A stretch of DNA of 64,000 bases, from NCBI RefSeq assembly GCF_900451005.1, contig NZ_UGIB01000002.1:62001-126000 (forward strand). The letters are read 5' to 3'. A program made the position numbers and the translations under genes. Source of the stretch: Helicobacter fennelliae. GTDB taxonomy: Bacteria > Campylobacterota > Campylobacteria > Campylobacterales > Helicobacteraceae. Below are positions 27,219 through 36,578 of this stretch, in pieces. How positions within the stretch are numbered: position 1 is the first letter of the stretch; the number at the start of each line of letters is the position of its first letter. Below the pieces are notes generated by a model. It was not told where the DNA came from, did no database searches, and worked only from the letters and a program-made list of their open reading frames with translations.

Positions 27219-28532
27219 CTACTTTATATTATGTTTCTTAGCATACCATTCTATCTTATCACGCAATTCTTGTGGGAAGTTTTCTCTATACATTGCTGGT
27301 ATAGTGGGGTTTTGTTTTTTGTCAAGTTTGTGGTCTTTATAAATATTCTCTAAATCTTCAGGGATATAGTAAGTTGGTGCATTAGGATAACCTTGAGGTG
27401 GAGTAACTGCCATAATCTTAGCTTCTAAAAGCATAGTATCTATATATAGTTTAGCAGACTTTTCGCTCCATTCATTTCGTAAATCTAAATCATAAGCTGT
27501 TAGATTATAATCAAGACTACCATAAGAAAAGGATATAAACTCCTCTCTACTCTCCTTTGTAGAATCTTTATCTCTAGGATCTTTGAGTTTGCCTTGTCTA
27601 ACATCATCTCTCAAAGCTTCTATAACATTGCCCCTTTCATCTATGAAATACCCCTCATCTAACATATTAAAATCCATTACCCAATCTACTCCTATCATTT
27701 CATCTAAGTAAGGGAGCATACCAAAGCTATCATAAGGGGGATTCTTGGCAAAGTTTTCTAGCATTTGTGCTTTGATAGGATTTTCGTGCAAACCTGCTCC
27801 AAAACCCCTGTATTTATATCCATCATATAATGTTTTAAAACTCTTTTTGTGTCCTAGCTGTATTAGTAAAAAATTAACCGCTCTATTTCTTGCTTTAAAG
27901 CCAGTCGCAGAAAGCTGTAATGCTCCTCTAAACCCCTCTATATCTCCCAATATCCCAGCGGTTAATTCCCATTCAGCCATAGAAAGCCAACCATCGCTTA
28001 AATGGGCATTTCCCCTATTTTGCTCTACTTTTTCATAGAGATAGGCATAGTCTTTATTGATAAGCTTTCCATTTTCATCTACTCCTGCATAAGCATCATA
28101 GGGTATGTCTATTACAGAGCTTCTTAATCCACTTCTTATTACTAAGTATTTATATCTTTCTCTTTTTGTTTTTAAAGATTCATAATAAGCTTTTTCTTTT
28201 TTAGTCCAAGGAGCTATAGCTCCTTTTATGGGTTCTTTTAAATATAAATCTTGCCAAGCTTTAAATTCTAAATAACTTGAGCTTTGTCCTGTTTTTAATG
28301 TAGGGTCTAAATAAATTGGTTTATAGGATTTATAGGGGGAGGATTCCATAATGTGCCAAGCGTCTAAAAGTGCTTTGGAGTATTCTTTGGTGTATTTGCC
28401 GACATTGTCTTTTGAACGATTATTAAACTTAAATTCTTTTGTCTCTTTATCTATATCAATAATTAACCCACTAGCAGTAACAATATAATCTTGTTTTTTT
28501 AATATTCTCTCTATCTGGTTTTCAATATTCAT
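27219..28532 (-). CDS. Large soluble protein of unknown function
   Basis: The 437-residue protein has no signal peptide or membrane helix and is rich in Lys, Tyr and Asp. Recognisable only as hypothetical; segments such as YKYRGFGAGLHENPIKAQML and DWVMDFNMLDEGYFIDERGN carry no motif I can name. It starts 13 bases after the end of the split giant gene and ends the leftward block. By position it could be the immunity or partner of that effector, or its detached C-terminal toxin. Confidence 0.45.
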   Translation of the reverse strand: MNIENQIERILKKQDYIVTASGLIIDIDKETKEFKFNNRSKDNVGKYTKEYSKALLDAWHIMESSPYKSYKPIYLDPTLKTGQSSSYLEFKAWQDLYLKEPIKGAIAPWTKKEKAYYESLKTKRERYKYLVIRSGLRSSVIDIPYDAYAGVDENGKLINKDYAYLYEKVEQNRGNAHLSDGWLSMAEWELTAGILGDIEGFRGALQLSATGFKARNRAVNFLLIQLGHKKSFKTLYDGYKYRGFGAGLHENPIKAQMLENFAKNPPYDSFGMLPYLDEMIGVDWVMDFNMLDEGYFIDERGNVIEALRDDVRQGKLKDPRDKDSTKESREEFISFSYGSLDYNLTAYDLDLRNEWSEKSAKLYIDTMLLEAKIMAVTPPQGYPNAPTYYIPEDLENIYKDHKLDKKQNPTIPAMYRENFPQELRDKIEWYAKKHNIK

Positions 28533-28545
28533 TATTCCTATCCTC

Positions 28546-29919
28546 CTATCCTATATGTAATCCATCTTTCATTATTATAGTAGTAGCTAATCTACCTATA
28601 AATTTGGGTCTTTTGTTCTCATCATTTTCAGTATTGGCAATGTTCTTGCTTGCTTTTTCTCTACGCTTTGAGGTTACCCTACTACTATTAGGGTTTTGTT
28701 CTTCATTATTTTTCTCTCCCACCCCCACATACATAGCTTTAATATTATTCTCTCCTATTATATTCAAAGCTCTTAAAAATTCTCTGTGTTTTTTTAAGTT
28801 TGGAGTATTGTCTTTTAAATTGGTATTGAAACAATCCATATAAACATCATCTAAATAATTCATTGCAATATGGTAGGAGTCTATAGCTTTTAAACCCTTC
28901 ATTTCCCTTTGTTTATACTCATCATACAATGCCCTCCTCCTCTCATCTTTATTTATGCTTTGCATTTTTTGATTAAACTCTGCTATGTTTATTTTTATCT
29001 GCTCACTCGCATTAGGTGGGGCTTTAAACTCACCCTCCTTGTGTTGAAGCTTTAAAAGTCTTGGGCGAGTGGGTAAATCTTGTGTATATGCTCTTGTATT
29101 AAAAAACTCTATATCATTTAAAGGAGTGAGGGTATCATTCATTCCCCTTAATTCATCAAGGCACAGATAAGCAAGGAGTTTGTTTAAAAGATAATTTCTC
29201 GTATTTGTAGTTTTTATATCCTCATAACAATAAAACAAAGAGTCAATGTCTCCAAAAGCTCCTGTTCTAAGTCTGCCTCCTATAATCATATTAATAAAAT
29301 TAAAAGATAAAAAAGTATTATTCACAAGCATAGGGTAGAATACACCCTCATTTTGTCTTTTAAGCACATAAGGGGGATGGTATTTGTAAGAAAATTTTGT
29401 AAATTTTAAGCGTTCAAACTCTTTTTTGCTCTTCTCATAATGCGTAATAAAAAGTTGATTAAAGATATTCATACCAACAGCTTGTGGGAGAGATTTGAAA
29501 AAACTCTTAATAGTGTCTTTCGTATAATCTTTCAAGAAAATATTTTTATAATATTTCAAATCTTGTCCTTTTATCTGTTTGAAATCTTTTATATGGTCCT
29601 TTTGACTGATAGTTACAATGCTGTTTTGGACTTGTTTAACTGCTTGAACAAATGATTTTTTCTTTAATCGTTCAAATCTCCTTTTTAAAGTTCTATTTTT
29701 CTCATATGTTTGAGTGTATATCTTCATATCGTGATTATAGAGAATATAGGCTAAATAGGCTAAACCCAACTCCCCAAATAATACTTCTCTTAAATGTTTT
29801 ATTTTATAGGAGAATAGGAGTTTTACAAGTGCCTTGCTTATATTGAAAGGACTTAGATTAAAAAAGAGTGAGGCAAAAGGGAAAAAAGAGACAATGAAAT
29901 GCTCTATTATCACCTGCAA
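28546..29919 (-). CDS. C-terminal part of a giant effector candidate, separated by one stop codon
   Basis: This 457-residue segment is in exactly the same frame as the gene to its right (29980-32202). Only the TAA at 29980-29982 lies between them, and the codons from there to the TTG at 29919 stay open (DLEKDLQKEQTNTRLKASES). It is therefore best read as the second part of one gene. A hydrophobic segment (FFPFASLFFNLSPFN) lies near the start, and the C terminus is Lys/Asn-rich. No family is recognised. If translation restarts, TTG 29919 would be the start; no strong ribosome site is apparent. Confidence 0.5.
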   Translation of the reverse strand: MQVIIEHFIVSFFPFASLFFNLSPFNISKALVKLLFSYKIKHLREVLFGELGLAYLAYILYNHDMKIYTQTYEKNRTLKRRFERLKKKSFVQAVKQVQNSIVTISQKDHIKDFKQIKGQDLKYYKNIFLKDYTKDTIKSFFKSLPQAVGMNIFNQLFITHYEKSKKEFERLKFTKFSYKYHPPYVLKRQNEGVFYPMLVNNTFLSFNFINMIIGGRLRTGAFGDIDSLFYCYEDIKTTNTRNYLLNKLLAYLCLDELRGMNDTLTPLNDIEFFNTRAYTQDLPTRPRLLKLQHKEGEFKAPPNASEQIKINIAEFNQKMQSINKDERRRALYDEYKQREMKGLKAIDSYHIAMNYLDDVYMDCFNTNLKDNTPNLKKHREFLRALNIIGENNIKAMYVGVGEKNNEEQNPNSSRVTSKRREKASKNIANTENDENKRPKFIGRLATTIIMKDGLHIG

Positions 29920-29979
29920 AGATTCACTTGCTTTGAGTCTTGTGTTTGTTTGCTCTTTTTGTAAGTCCTTTTCTAAATC

Positions 29980-32202
29980 TTAAAGTTTGGTTTCTAAGGT
30001 CTTTAAATTTTCTAAACTTCCTTGATTTGTTTCATCTAAACTTCCAAATTCACTTTTAGAATCAGAATCCTCCTCATTAAAAAACTCTTCTAAGATTTCA
30101 TCTACATTAATCTTATCTGTATCCTTTTGATTTTCTAATTCCTCAACAAACTCTTCTATACAAAAGACTTCTTCATTATTCTTTAATAACTCATTTTTTC
30201 TTTGCTTAGAAAAGCATAGGGGTATTTTACTTTTACTATCTTCAAGCACTAAAAAACTTTCATAAGGCAATATTCTAAGACTTTCTTTATCAATCTCTAT
30301 GCACTCATATTTAGAAATAAAATTCCACCATTTTTGTGTATCTGTTTTTATGGAAGTATAGAAATTTTTAATCACATAATAAGTTAGAGCAAGCAAAAGC
30401 ACTTCTAAGACAGAATAATTTTTTTTTGGTTCAAGTTTTGTTTCTCGCATTGGGATTTCATAACCATCATAATAATTATATTCATAAGTTACCAAGACTT
30501 GAGTAATGCTATCAATATAACTTTGCAGACATTCTATACTTTCTTTAAAATATTTTTTCTCCTGCTCTAAAAAATATGTTTTATTGTTCTCTTGCTGAAA
30601 GAAATGTTCTATAAAATTGAAATTGAGTATTTTGTCTCTATTTTCTCTTTCAAATTTGTGATAATCTTCTATTTGATTCTTATCTTGAGGATAAAAGCCA
30701 TAATTAAGACTATCAAGATGTTCTTTGGTATTCTTATAATCATTGTATTCCTTTTGTGGGACAAAGACAAAAGGACTTAGAGAAACAACATAAGGCTTGC
30801 TTATTTCATCTTTTATAGTGATTTTATATTTACTATAATCAATGGTTTCATCATAATCTTTTTTAGGATTTGTAAATAAAGTATCACTTTTGACTTCCTT
30901 TTTATTTTCATCTCCATAGCTTATAGTATTACCTAACTCCTCTAACAATTTATGATTTAATCCTGCATTATGCTTATAGGGAGCATTGCTAATGATAAGA
31001 TAGTTATATCCTTGTGCTGATGGAGCTTTTATCTCGCTTTTTTGCTCATTTTTCATAAGCTGCACAAGTTGGCTAGAGTTAAAATAACGGCTTTCTATAA
31101 AGACAAGTCTATTGTTATTAGAAGTCATTTGTGCGCTAAGATGATTTGTAATGCTGTCTTTACCGCAAATTTGCAATTTTTCATTCTCACAGACACAACT
31201 TAAATTTATTCCCTCCACATTTGTCAAACTCTCTTGTTTTAACTCTATCAGCAGGGCTAAATTTTGTTTTATATAGGCACTGCTCTCTTCAATATCGTGT
31301 TTAAATCCTGATAACTCTATAAGAATCTTATTATCTATAATGAGAGTATAATTCAAAATACGATTTTCAAAAAGAAAGATAATGGGGGCAATATCTTGCA
31401 CAAAAAGTTTAATAATTGAATTTGAAATGGCAAAAGAATATTTAGAATCTGCCCATTCTAAAATATTTCCTAAAGTCTTACTCCCTTCAAAAAGTGTATC
31501 AATAGCTAAAAAAACCAAATTACCTTTAGAGGCAATCTTTTTAATATCAAAGATATTAAAAATACTAAAGAAAAAATTTACAATTTCTTTATAAGTTTGG
31601 GCATTACCCTCCTCATATATATTTCTAATATCTTGTATTAGATTATCAAAAGCAAACTGCAAACTCTCTTTATATTTTCCTTGACCACCAAAAAATTCTG
31701 TCTCTTTAAAATCTGATAATTTTTCAATGATGGGTTTTTGCAAATTATTTTCAATACAAGATTTCAATTTCTCAAAACTGTCCTTCTGCTTTATAAACTT
31801 ACTAATAGCTTTTGAGAGATTATCAATATCTTTACCACCGTTTAATTGCTTTACAAAATTAAATAAGATGCTTGATGTATCATTTTGCTTGTTATAAATT
31901 TTAATATTTCCACAATCCCTTTTCTGATTATTTTTAACTATATTTTTTTGATTAATACTATTGTAGTCATAGACTTCTATTGTTACCTCTTTATCTCTTA
32001 AACTAAAAAAATGCTGCACAAGCCAATCTTCAAGAGATAACCTCTCTTTTGTTCTTATCAAACATTTAGCATCTATTTCTTTAAAATTAGAGCAATATAG
32101 AGCAATTTTTTTGGCATTTTGTGTATAAGCAGTAATTTCTCTTAATAAATCATTCCTATTATGTAAAAACAATATTCTTTTTACATTATTCTCCTTCATC
32201 AT
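29980..32202 (-). CDS. Giant effector candidate, N-terminal part, downstream of an IPQ module
   Basis: About 740 residues without signal peptide. The gene overlaps the stop of the short IPQ-module gene, with GGAGGGG just before ATG 32202/32199, so it is coupled to it. The first 60 residues (RILFLHNRNDLLREITAYTQ, KKIALYCSNF) look like a folded alpha/beta start. Later parts are Lys/Asn-rich, and the end is acidic (EEFFNEEDSDSKSEFG). No catalytic motif was identified. Position directly after an adaptor module marks it as T6SS cargo of unknown activity. The frame continues past its stop into 28546-29919. Confidence 0.5.
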   Translation of the reverse strand: MMKENNVKRILFLHNRNDLLREITAYTQNAKKIALYCSNFKEIDAKCLIRTKERLSLEDWLVQHFFSLRDKEVTIEVYDYNSINQKNIVKNNQKRDCGNIKIYNKQNDTSSILFNFVKQLNGGKDIDNLSKAISKFIKQKDSFEKLKSCIENNLQKPIIEKLSDFKETEFFGGQGKYKESLQFAFDNLIQDIRNIYEEGNAQTYKEIVNFFFSIFNIFDIKKIASKGNLVFLAIDTLFEGSKTLGNILEWADSKYSFAISNSIIKLFVQDIAPIIFLFENRILNYTLIIDNKILIELSGFKHDIEESSAYIKQNLALLIELKQESLTNVEGINLSCVCENEKLQICGKDSITNHLSAQMTSNNNRLVFIESRYFNSSQLVQLMKNEQKSEIKAPSAQGYNYLIISNAPYKHNAGLNHKLLEELGNTISYGDENKKEVKSDTLFTNPKKDYDETIDYSKYKITIKDEISKPYVVSLSPFVFVPQKEYNDYKNTKEHLDSLNYGFYPQDKNQIEDYHKFERENRDKILNFNFIEHFFQQENNKTYFLEQEKKYFKESIECLQSYIDSITQVLVTYEYNYYDGYEIPMRETKLEPKKNYSVLEVLLLALTYYVIKNFYTSIKTDTQKWWNFISKYECIEIDKESLRILPYESFLVLEDSKSKIPLCFSKQRKNELLKNNEEVFCIEEFVEELENQKDTDKINVDEILEEFFNEEDSDSKSEFGSLDETNQGSLENLKTLETKL

Positions 32203-32500
32203 ACACCCCTCCAATAATTATCTTTAACTCTGTGGTATTGTCTTTGTCTAAGTAATCATCTAAGCCTAATGCAAATGTAAAGTGAAGTTTGTTCGCTTTA
32301 AAAGGAGAAAGGAATACTCTTGTATGAGTAATGCTTATAGATTGTAAAGAAGTATCTTTAGAATGAGTAGATTCTCTGTATTCTTTAATGTCTTTAGAAT
32401 AATTTAGGAGTGGTTTATATTGTCCTATACCATAATCTTTATGCTCATAGTCTTTATAGGGTTCTTTAAAGAGTTTAGGGAGATATTGGGGGATACTCAT
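32186..32500 (-). CDS. Stand-alone IPQ module (adaptor C-terminal domain fragment)
   Basis: About 104 residues beginning MSIPQYLPKLFKEPYKDYEH and ending IIIGGVYDEGE. It is nearly identical to residues about 602-706 of the full adaptor at 37911-40337. Start ATG 32500 overlaps the preceding immunity stop (ATGA), so a mid-protein module has become its own gene. The stop overlaps the start of the giant effector. Inference: an orphan cassette joined by recombination within the adaptor, with the module perhaps still serving to dock the following effector. Confidence 0.65.
   Translation of the reverse strand: MSIPQYLPKLFKEPYKDYEHKDYGIGQYKPLLNYSKDIKEYRESTHSKDTSLQSISITHTRVFLSPFKANKLHFTFALGLDDYLDKDNTTELKIIIGGVYDEGE
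32203..32500 (-). repeat. IPQ-module DNA repeat (5 near-identical copies)
   Basis: About 300 bp from CATACACCCCTCC to GGGGGATACTCAT recur with very few differences at about 33995-34293, 35863-36159, 38239-38530 and 52245-52516. Copies 32203 and 52245 share the variant encoding KEPYKDYEHKD; the other three encode KEYYKDYEYKD. Confidence 0.8.
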
Positions 32501-32928
32501 TGACAATCCTTGCAGTATTTTTTGACAATGCGTTCTACTTCATCATGGTATTCTTTGGAATCGTAGAGTTCTAGGCAGGTATAGAATCTACTAAAATTTG
32601 AATTTTTATAGTGATTTAATATGGTTTCATTATTGATTGTAGCTTTATCATCTATGTATGATTTAAGCTCTAGCGGTGGCAAGATTGCACCATACCCTAG
32701 CCCAAGTCTATTAGTATAGCGACCCAAAACCCGAATATCAGTTCGTGTTTCATAAAAATCATTTCCTTTAATGCAATATTCTATGCCTATTCTTTTCATA
32801 ATTCTTACCTTTTTTTCATAGGAATAAGCTGTCCTATCTACTTTTCCCGCCAACTCTTCGTCAAATTTTATATCGCCGCCATTAAGACATACAAATGATA
32901 CAAAGTAAAGCCACATTATTTTTTTCAT
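32497..32928 (-). CDS. Tai4-like secreted immunity protein
   Basis: ATG 32928 lies 2 bases after the amidase stop. Signal peptide MKKIMWLYFVSFVCLNGGDI, then ELAGKVDRTAYSYEKKVRIM and KRIGIEYCIKGNDFYETRTD, ending YHDEVERIVKKYCKDCQ. It is the presumed periplasmic inhibitor of the adjacent amidase, and closely resembles the orphan at 23272. Its last codons run straight into the IPQ module start. Confidence 0.75.
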   Translation of the reverse strand: MKKIMWLYFVSFVCLNGGDIKFDEELAGKVDRTAYSYEKKVRIMKRIGIEYCIKGNDFYETRTDIRVLGRYTNRLGLGYGAILPPLELKSYIDDKATINNETILNHYKNSNFSRFYTCLELYDSKEYHDEVERIVKKYCKDCQ

Positions 32929-32930
32929 TT

Positions 32931-33662
32931 TCACTTTAACTCCCATAATTCAAGCTTGGCTGTTCCTATATTAGTCAAATAATAATTTCTAGCCATACCA
33001 TTTTCCACATCTACAAATTTACTTCCATTCCAAAGGGTTGTGTGAGAATAATTTCCTTTCATTACGACAATTCCCTTTTTATCTTTAATCTGTTCTAGTG
33101 CTGCAGTTTTGCCACTATCTGTTGCTGTTATAGATATTTCCGCTTTACCCCATTTATCATTCAAATACCTACCTATATAATCAGCTCCTAAGATATAAAG
33201 ATATTTCTCACCTCTACCATACATAGAGTTATATTCTTTTACTTTAATTTCGGTATGAAGCGGCATTCCTCCATAATTGAGCGCATAGCTTACCTGCATA
33301 GCACAAGTGTTGCTATAATCTTGATACACATAACCAAATCTAAAGAAATCCTTGTAATTAATATATTCGCTTAAAGGTTTCCCTCCAACCAAAGCGTATC
33401 TCTGCCATACATTATCATCATATTGTCCATCTTTGATAGATTGTATTATATTTTCTGCTGTATTTTTTGATATTTTCTCTGTTTTACCTCTCCATATACC
33501 ATTATCTACTATGCCTTGTCTAAATGCTTCTTGCAAATTTTCATCATTTGGATTGGCGGTATTGATTTTATCATATTCTTTTCTAACTTCCTTAAAGCTC
33601 GGTCTCCTGCACTCTATACTTTTAGATTTACCTTCACAGGTTGCCGTTATTGTTATTCCCAT
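32931..33662 (-). CDS. Tae4-like T6SS amidase effector
   Basis: ATG 33662 lies one base after the stop of the YFSYG adaptor fragment. N-terminal ECRRPSFKEVRKEYDKIN is followed by the catalytic Cys motif NTCAMQVSYALNYGGMPLH near residue 119. The His motif is NYSHTTLWNGSKFVDV near 207 and the end is KLELWELK. Length 243 is typical. It lacks a signal peptide and would be delivered to the target periplasm to cut murein stem peptides. A Tai4 gene follows. Confidence 0.85.
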   Translation of the reverse strand: MGITITATCEGKSKSIECRRPSFKEVRKEYDKINTANPNDENLQEAFRQGIVDNGIWRGKTEKISKNTAENIIQSIKDGQYDDNVWQRYALVGGKPLSEYINYKDFFRFGYVYQDYSNTCAMQVSYALNYGGMPLHTEIKVKEYNSMYGRGEKYLYILGADYIGRYLNDKWGKAEISITATDSGKTAALEQIKDKKGIVVMKGNYSHTTLWNGSKFVDVENGMARNYYLTNIGTAKLELWELK

Positions 33663-33663
33663 T

Positions 33664-34293
33664 CTATCTTTCCTCCTCAATTTCTTTTAAAACATTCATT
33701 ATGAATGCTTCGTTATTCTGTATTCTGCCACGAACAATAAATGTTTGATTGGTAGAAGATTCTAATTTTACCTTTATTATTTCCCCCTCCTCATACCCTT
33801 GTGTTCTTATATGCAAATTTATATCTTGTGAATGTCTTGAGATGTCATTGAGTTTTATCTTATCCTCTCCATAAGAAAAATATATTTCTGTGATTTGCTT
33901 TTCTTTCTTAGTCTCTTCTAATGCTTCATACTCTAATCTATCATCATTACTTGCTAGAGTTGCTACTAGATCAGATTCTATCTCTCCTTCATCATACACC
34001 CCTCCAATAATTATCTTTAACTCTGTGGTATTGTCTTTGTCTAAGTAATCATCTAAGCCTAATGCAAATGTAAAGTGAAGTTTGTTCGCTTTAAAAGGAG
34101 AAAGGAATACTCTTGTATGAGTAATGCTTATAGATTGTAAAGAAGTATCTTTAGAATGAGTAGATTCTCTGTATTCTTTAATGTCTTTAGAATAATTTAG
34201 GAGTGGTTTATATTGTCCTATACCATAATCTTTATATTCATAGTCTTTATAATATTCTTTAAAGAGTTTAGGGAGATATTGGGGGATACTCAT
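33664..34293 (-). CDS. Orphan adaptor fragment: IPQ module plus YFSYG module
   Basis: The product begins MSIPQYLPKLFKEYYKDYEY and runs through the complete IPQ module, a linker (LASNDDRLEYEALEETKKE) and the YFSYG module (ITEIYFSYGEDKIKLND, NLHIRTQGYEEGEIIKVKLE). About 500 bp are nearly identical to the 3' part of the full adaptor gene (38030-38530). It has no PAAR-like or N-terminal domains. The start overlaps the stop of the broken immunity gene upstream, and a Tae4 gene follows at once. It looks like a cassette captured by recombination in the IPQ block. Confidence 0.65.
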   Translation of the reverse strand: MSIPQYLPKLFKEYYKDYEYKDYGIGQYKPLLNYSKDIKEYRESTHSKDTSLQSISITHTRVFLSPFKANKLHFTFALGLDDYLDKDNTTELKIIIGGVYDEGEIESDLVATLASNDDRLEYEALEETKKEKQITEIYFSYGEDKIKLNDISRHSQDINLHIRTQGYEEGEIIKVKLESSTNQTFIVRGRIQNNEAFIMNVLKEIEEER

Positions 34294-34626
34294 TGACAAT
34301 CTCTCAATTTAATCTCTTGTAAGATTGAATTATTTTTAGAAATTTGCAATATATTATTTCTAAAAATGTTATATTCATACACGCCATTTTTAAAGCTATA
34401 TCCCTTAAAATTTTGTTTGCTATCAAGCAGTGTTTTTCCTATAGTTTCCACTATTTTTATTGACGCTTACACACACCATCTTATTGCAACCCAAATCACC
34501 CTCTGGACAAAGATATAAAACCTTAATCCAAAAATTCTCACTTTCATAACTGCATTGCTCTTGCGGAGTAAAATCATTTGCAAAAAGTGGGGTTATAAAA
34601 ATGCTCAAAAATATTATTTTAACCAT
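34290..34626 (-). pseudogene. Small secreted immunity-type protein, frameshifted
   Basis: From ATG 34626 a signal peptide (MVKIIFLSIFITPLFA) leads to YLCPEGDLGCNKMVCVSVNK and then a premature stop at 34423. The second half (KTLLDSKQNFKGYSFKNGVY to EIKLRDCQ) continues in another frame to TGA 34290-34292, which overlaps the next start in the island style. One frameshift near 34440 therefore breaks a protein of about 110 residues. It lies in the muramidase-like cassette and may be a second inhibitor. Confidence 0.55.
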
Positions 34627-34657
34627 AGCTGCCAACTTGTATATATTTTCATATTCC

Positions 34658-35344
34658 TTACCTTAGTTTATCACTCTTAATCCATAGCTTAATAAATTCG
34701 CCGTTTTGTCTCCTATAAATAACAAAACTAAATTCTCCTTTATTTTGCAAGAGTTTTAGTTTATCTTTTGGAATTAAAAACAAATCATCAATCTTGCAAT
34801 TTTTATGGGGAGCAGAATAAAAATACGCTCTCTCTTTTGCGTGTGTGCCAATGATTTCATTTTGCATTAAAATATTTTCATCTTTAAATTGACTTTGCAA
34901 GGCTAAAGTTTGGGAAAAATTACAATATCTCAAGCAATCATTGAATTGATTTGCTAGATTTACATCGACAATTAATTCTTTTTCTTGCACATTATCTTTA
35001 AGTGTTTTTGTATTTATATCATATTCAAGCCAAGTAATAGTGCCTGTGCCTTGAAATTCTCTGCTGTTTTTATCTACCCAATCAAAAAATAGCTTTACTA
35101 GAATCTTATCATTATCCCAAGTATCAAATTCAAACGAGATATGTTCTTTGACCCATTGCGTATCTCTGTCCCCTCTATAAGATTCAAATTCATAATTGCC
35201 TGCTTTTACGAGTTTAACAAAAACCTCTACACATTGTGGGTTGGGTTGCGTGAGGTTTTGGGAAAAATAGATTCTTGTTTTGTGGGGATTTTGAGCAAAA
35301 GTCAAACTTGAAAATAATATAAAAAATATAAAGATTCTTTTCAT
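34658..35344 (-). CDS. Secreted candidate immunity protein for the muramidase-like effector
   Basis: The start overlaps the effector stop (ATGA). Signal peptide MKRIFIFFILFSSLTFAQ precedes a 210-residue, mostly beta domain with four cysteines in the second half (NDCLRYCNFSQ, APHKNCKIDD). No known family. Position, coupling and periplasmic targeting make it the prime immunity candidate for the toxin at 35341. Confidence 0.55.
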   Translation of the reverse strand: MKRIFIFFILFSSLTFAQNPHKTRIYFSQNLTQPNPQCVEVFVKLVKAGNYEFESYRGDRDTQWVKEHISFEFDTWDNDKILVKLFFDWVDKNSREFQGTGTITWLEYDINTKTLKDNVQEKELIVDVNLANQFNDCLRYCNFSQTLALQSQFKDENILMQNEIIGTHAKERAYFYSAPHKNCKIDDLFLIPKDKLKLLQNKGEFSFVIYRRQNGEFIKLWIKSDKLR

Positions 35345-36159
35345 TTTTTTCCTACAATTTCATCAACTATTCGGGCTTTAATCTGTTCAATGGCTTTTTT
35401 ATATGCTTCTTGTGCTTGGGTTTGTGTTGAATGCCATCTTGCCCAATTTCCATTATGCTTATTGATATAATAAGCTTTATATTCCATTCCTGCTAAGACT
35501 GAAGGCATTACTACGAATTGCTTTTTTCTATCCTTAACTTGAGCGTTTCCTCCTTGTTCGCTCAATCCTTTGCCTTCAAAAGCTGACCATACCCCTGTTG
35601 GTTTATAGTTTGGATTTTGCTCAAAGAATTTACTATCCCAACCATAGTATGGAGCATTGCCAAATACTTCCATACCACCTGTTCCTGTATGTTTATATTG
35701 TCCAGAGCTAAAATGTGCTGTTTCGCTTCTATACATTTTTTCAATAATTCTTGCCATTTCTTCTCCATATTTATTATAAACAATTTTTAAAGCTTCTTTC
35801 GCATCATCTAGAGTATAAAGTTTATCTTGTAGCATTTTAACAACTTCTCTTTCCTTATCATACACCCCTCCAATAATTATCTTTAACTCTGTAATGTTGT
35901 CTTTGTCTAAGTAATCATCTAAGCCTAATGCAAATGTAAAGTGAAGTTTGTTTGCTTTAAAAGGAGAAAGGAATACTCTTGTATGAGTAATACTTATAGA
36001 TTGTAAAGAAGTATCTTTAGAATGAGTAGATTCTCTGTATTCTTTAATGTCTTTAGAATAATTTAGGAGTGGTTTATATTGTCCTATGCCATAGTCTTTA
36101 TATTCATAGTCTTTATAATATTCTTTAAAGAGTTTAGGGAGAGATTGGGGGATACTCAT
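35341..36159 (-). CDS. IPQ module fused to a muramidase-like toxin candidate
   Basis: ATG 36159 overlaps the Tai4 stop. Residues about 1-105 are the IPQ module (MSIPQSLPKLFKEYYKDYEY). After GGVYDKEREVVKML a different domain begins: YGEEMARIIEKMYRSETAHF (Glu near 145) and SGQYKHTGTGGMEVFGN, then YYGWDSKFFEQ and a C-terminal helix. The Glu-containing helix followed by a TGTGGM segment suggests a lysozyme-like glycosidase, but I am not certain of the family. It is an orphan cassette without PAAR-like part. A secreted partner follows. Confidence 0.5.
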   Translation of the reverse strand: MSIPQSLPKLFKEYYKDYEYKDYGIGQYKPLLNYSKDIKEYRESTHSKDTSLQSISITHTRVFLSPFKANKLHFTFALGLDDYLDKDNITELKIIIGGVYDKEREVVKMLQDKLYTLDDAKEALKIVYNKYGEEMARIIEKMYRSETAHFSSGQYKHTGTGGMEVFGNAPYYGWDSKFFEQNPNYKPTGVWSAFEGKGLSEQGGNAQVKDRKKQFVVMPSVLAGMEYKAYYINKHNGNWARWHSTQTQAQEAYKKAIEQIKARIVDEIVGKK

Positions 36160-36569
36160 TGACAATCCTTGCAGTATTTTTTGACAATGCGTTCAACTTC
36201 GGCTTGGTATTCTTTGGAATCGTAGAGTTGCATACAATCTTGAACCAATACTCTGAATCCTTGTTTTGTAGTAGCTTCCCTTTGAGGACTTGACATAAAT
36301 TGAGAAACATAAGATTGTATGATTTTAGCAACTTGTTCTTCATTTTTAAGTCCAGCCATTACAGAAAATTTCATACTCCCTCGTTGGAATATATGCAAAT
36401 GATACGATAATGTTGACATTTCACCTCCTTTTTCTACATAACCATAACTTTTTTGCAAACAAAAACCAAAGCCATAATGTTTAAGATTCTTTCTAACATC
36501 AAACCTATCATCAGCATTAGTGTTTATGCAAAATATACACAACAAAACCAATAAGACAAAATATTTCAT
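36156..36569 (-). CDS. Orphan Tai4-like secreted immunity protein
   Basis: Signal peptide MKYFVLLVLLCIFCINTNAD, then RKNLKHYGFGFCLQKSYGYV and LMQLYDSKEY-type tail ending VERIVKKYCKDCQ. Just upstream lies only the C-terminal third of an amidase (36579-36745), so its toxin is gone. The stop overlaps the start of the muramidase-like cassette. Confidence 0.7.
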   Translation of the reverse strand: MKYFVLLVLLCIFCINTNADDRFDVRKNLKHYGFGFCLQKSYGYVEKGGEMSTLSYHLHIFQRGSMKFSVMAGLKNEEQVAKIIQSYVSQFMSSPQREATTKQGFRVLVQDCMQLYDSKEYQAEVERIVKKYCKDCQ

Positions 36570-36578
36570 ACAATCCCT

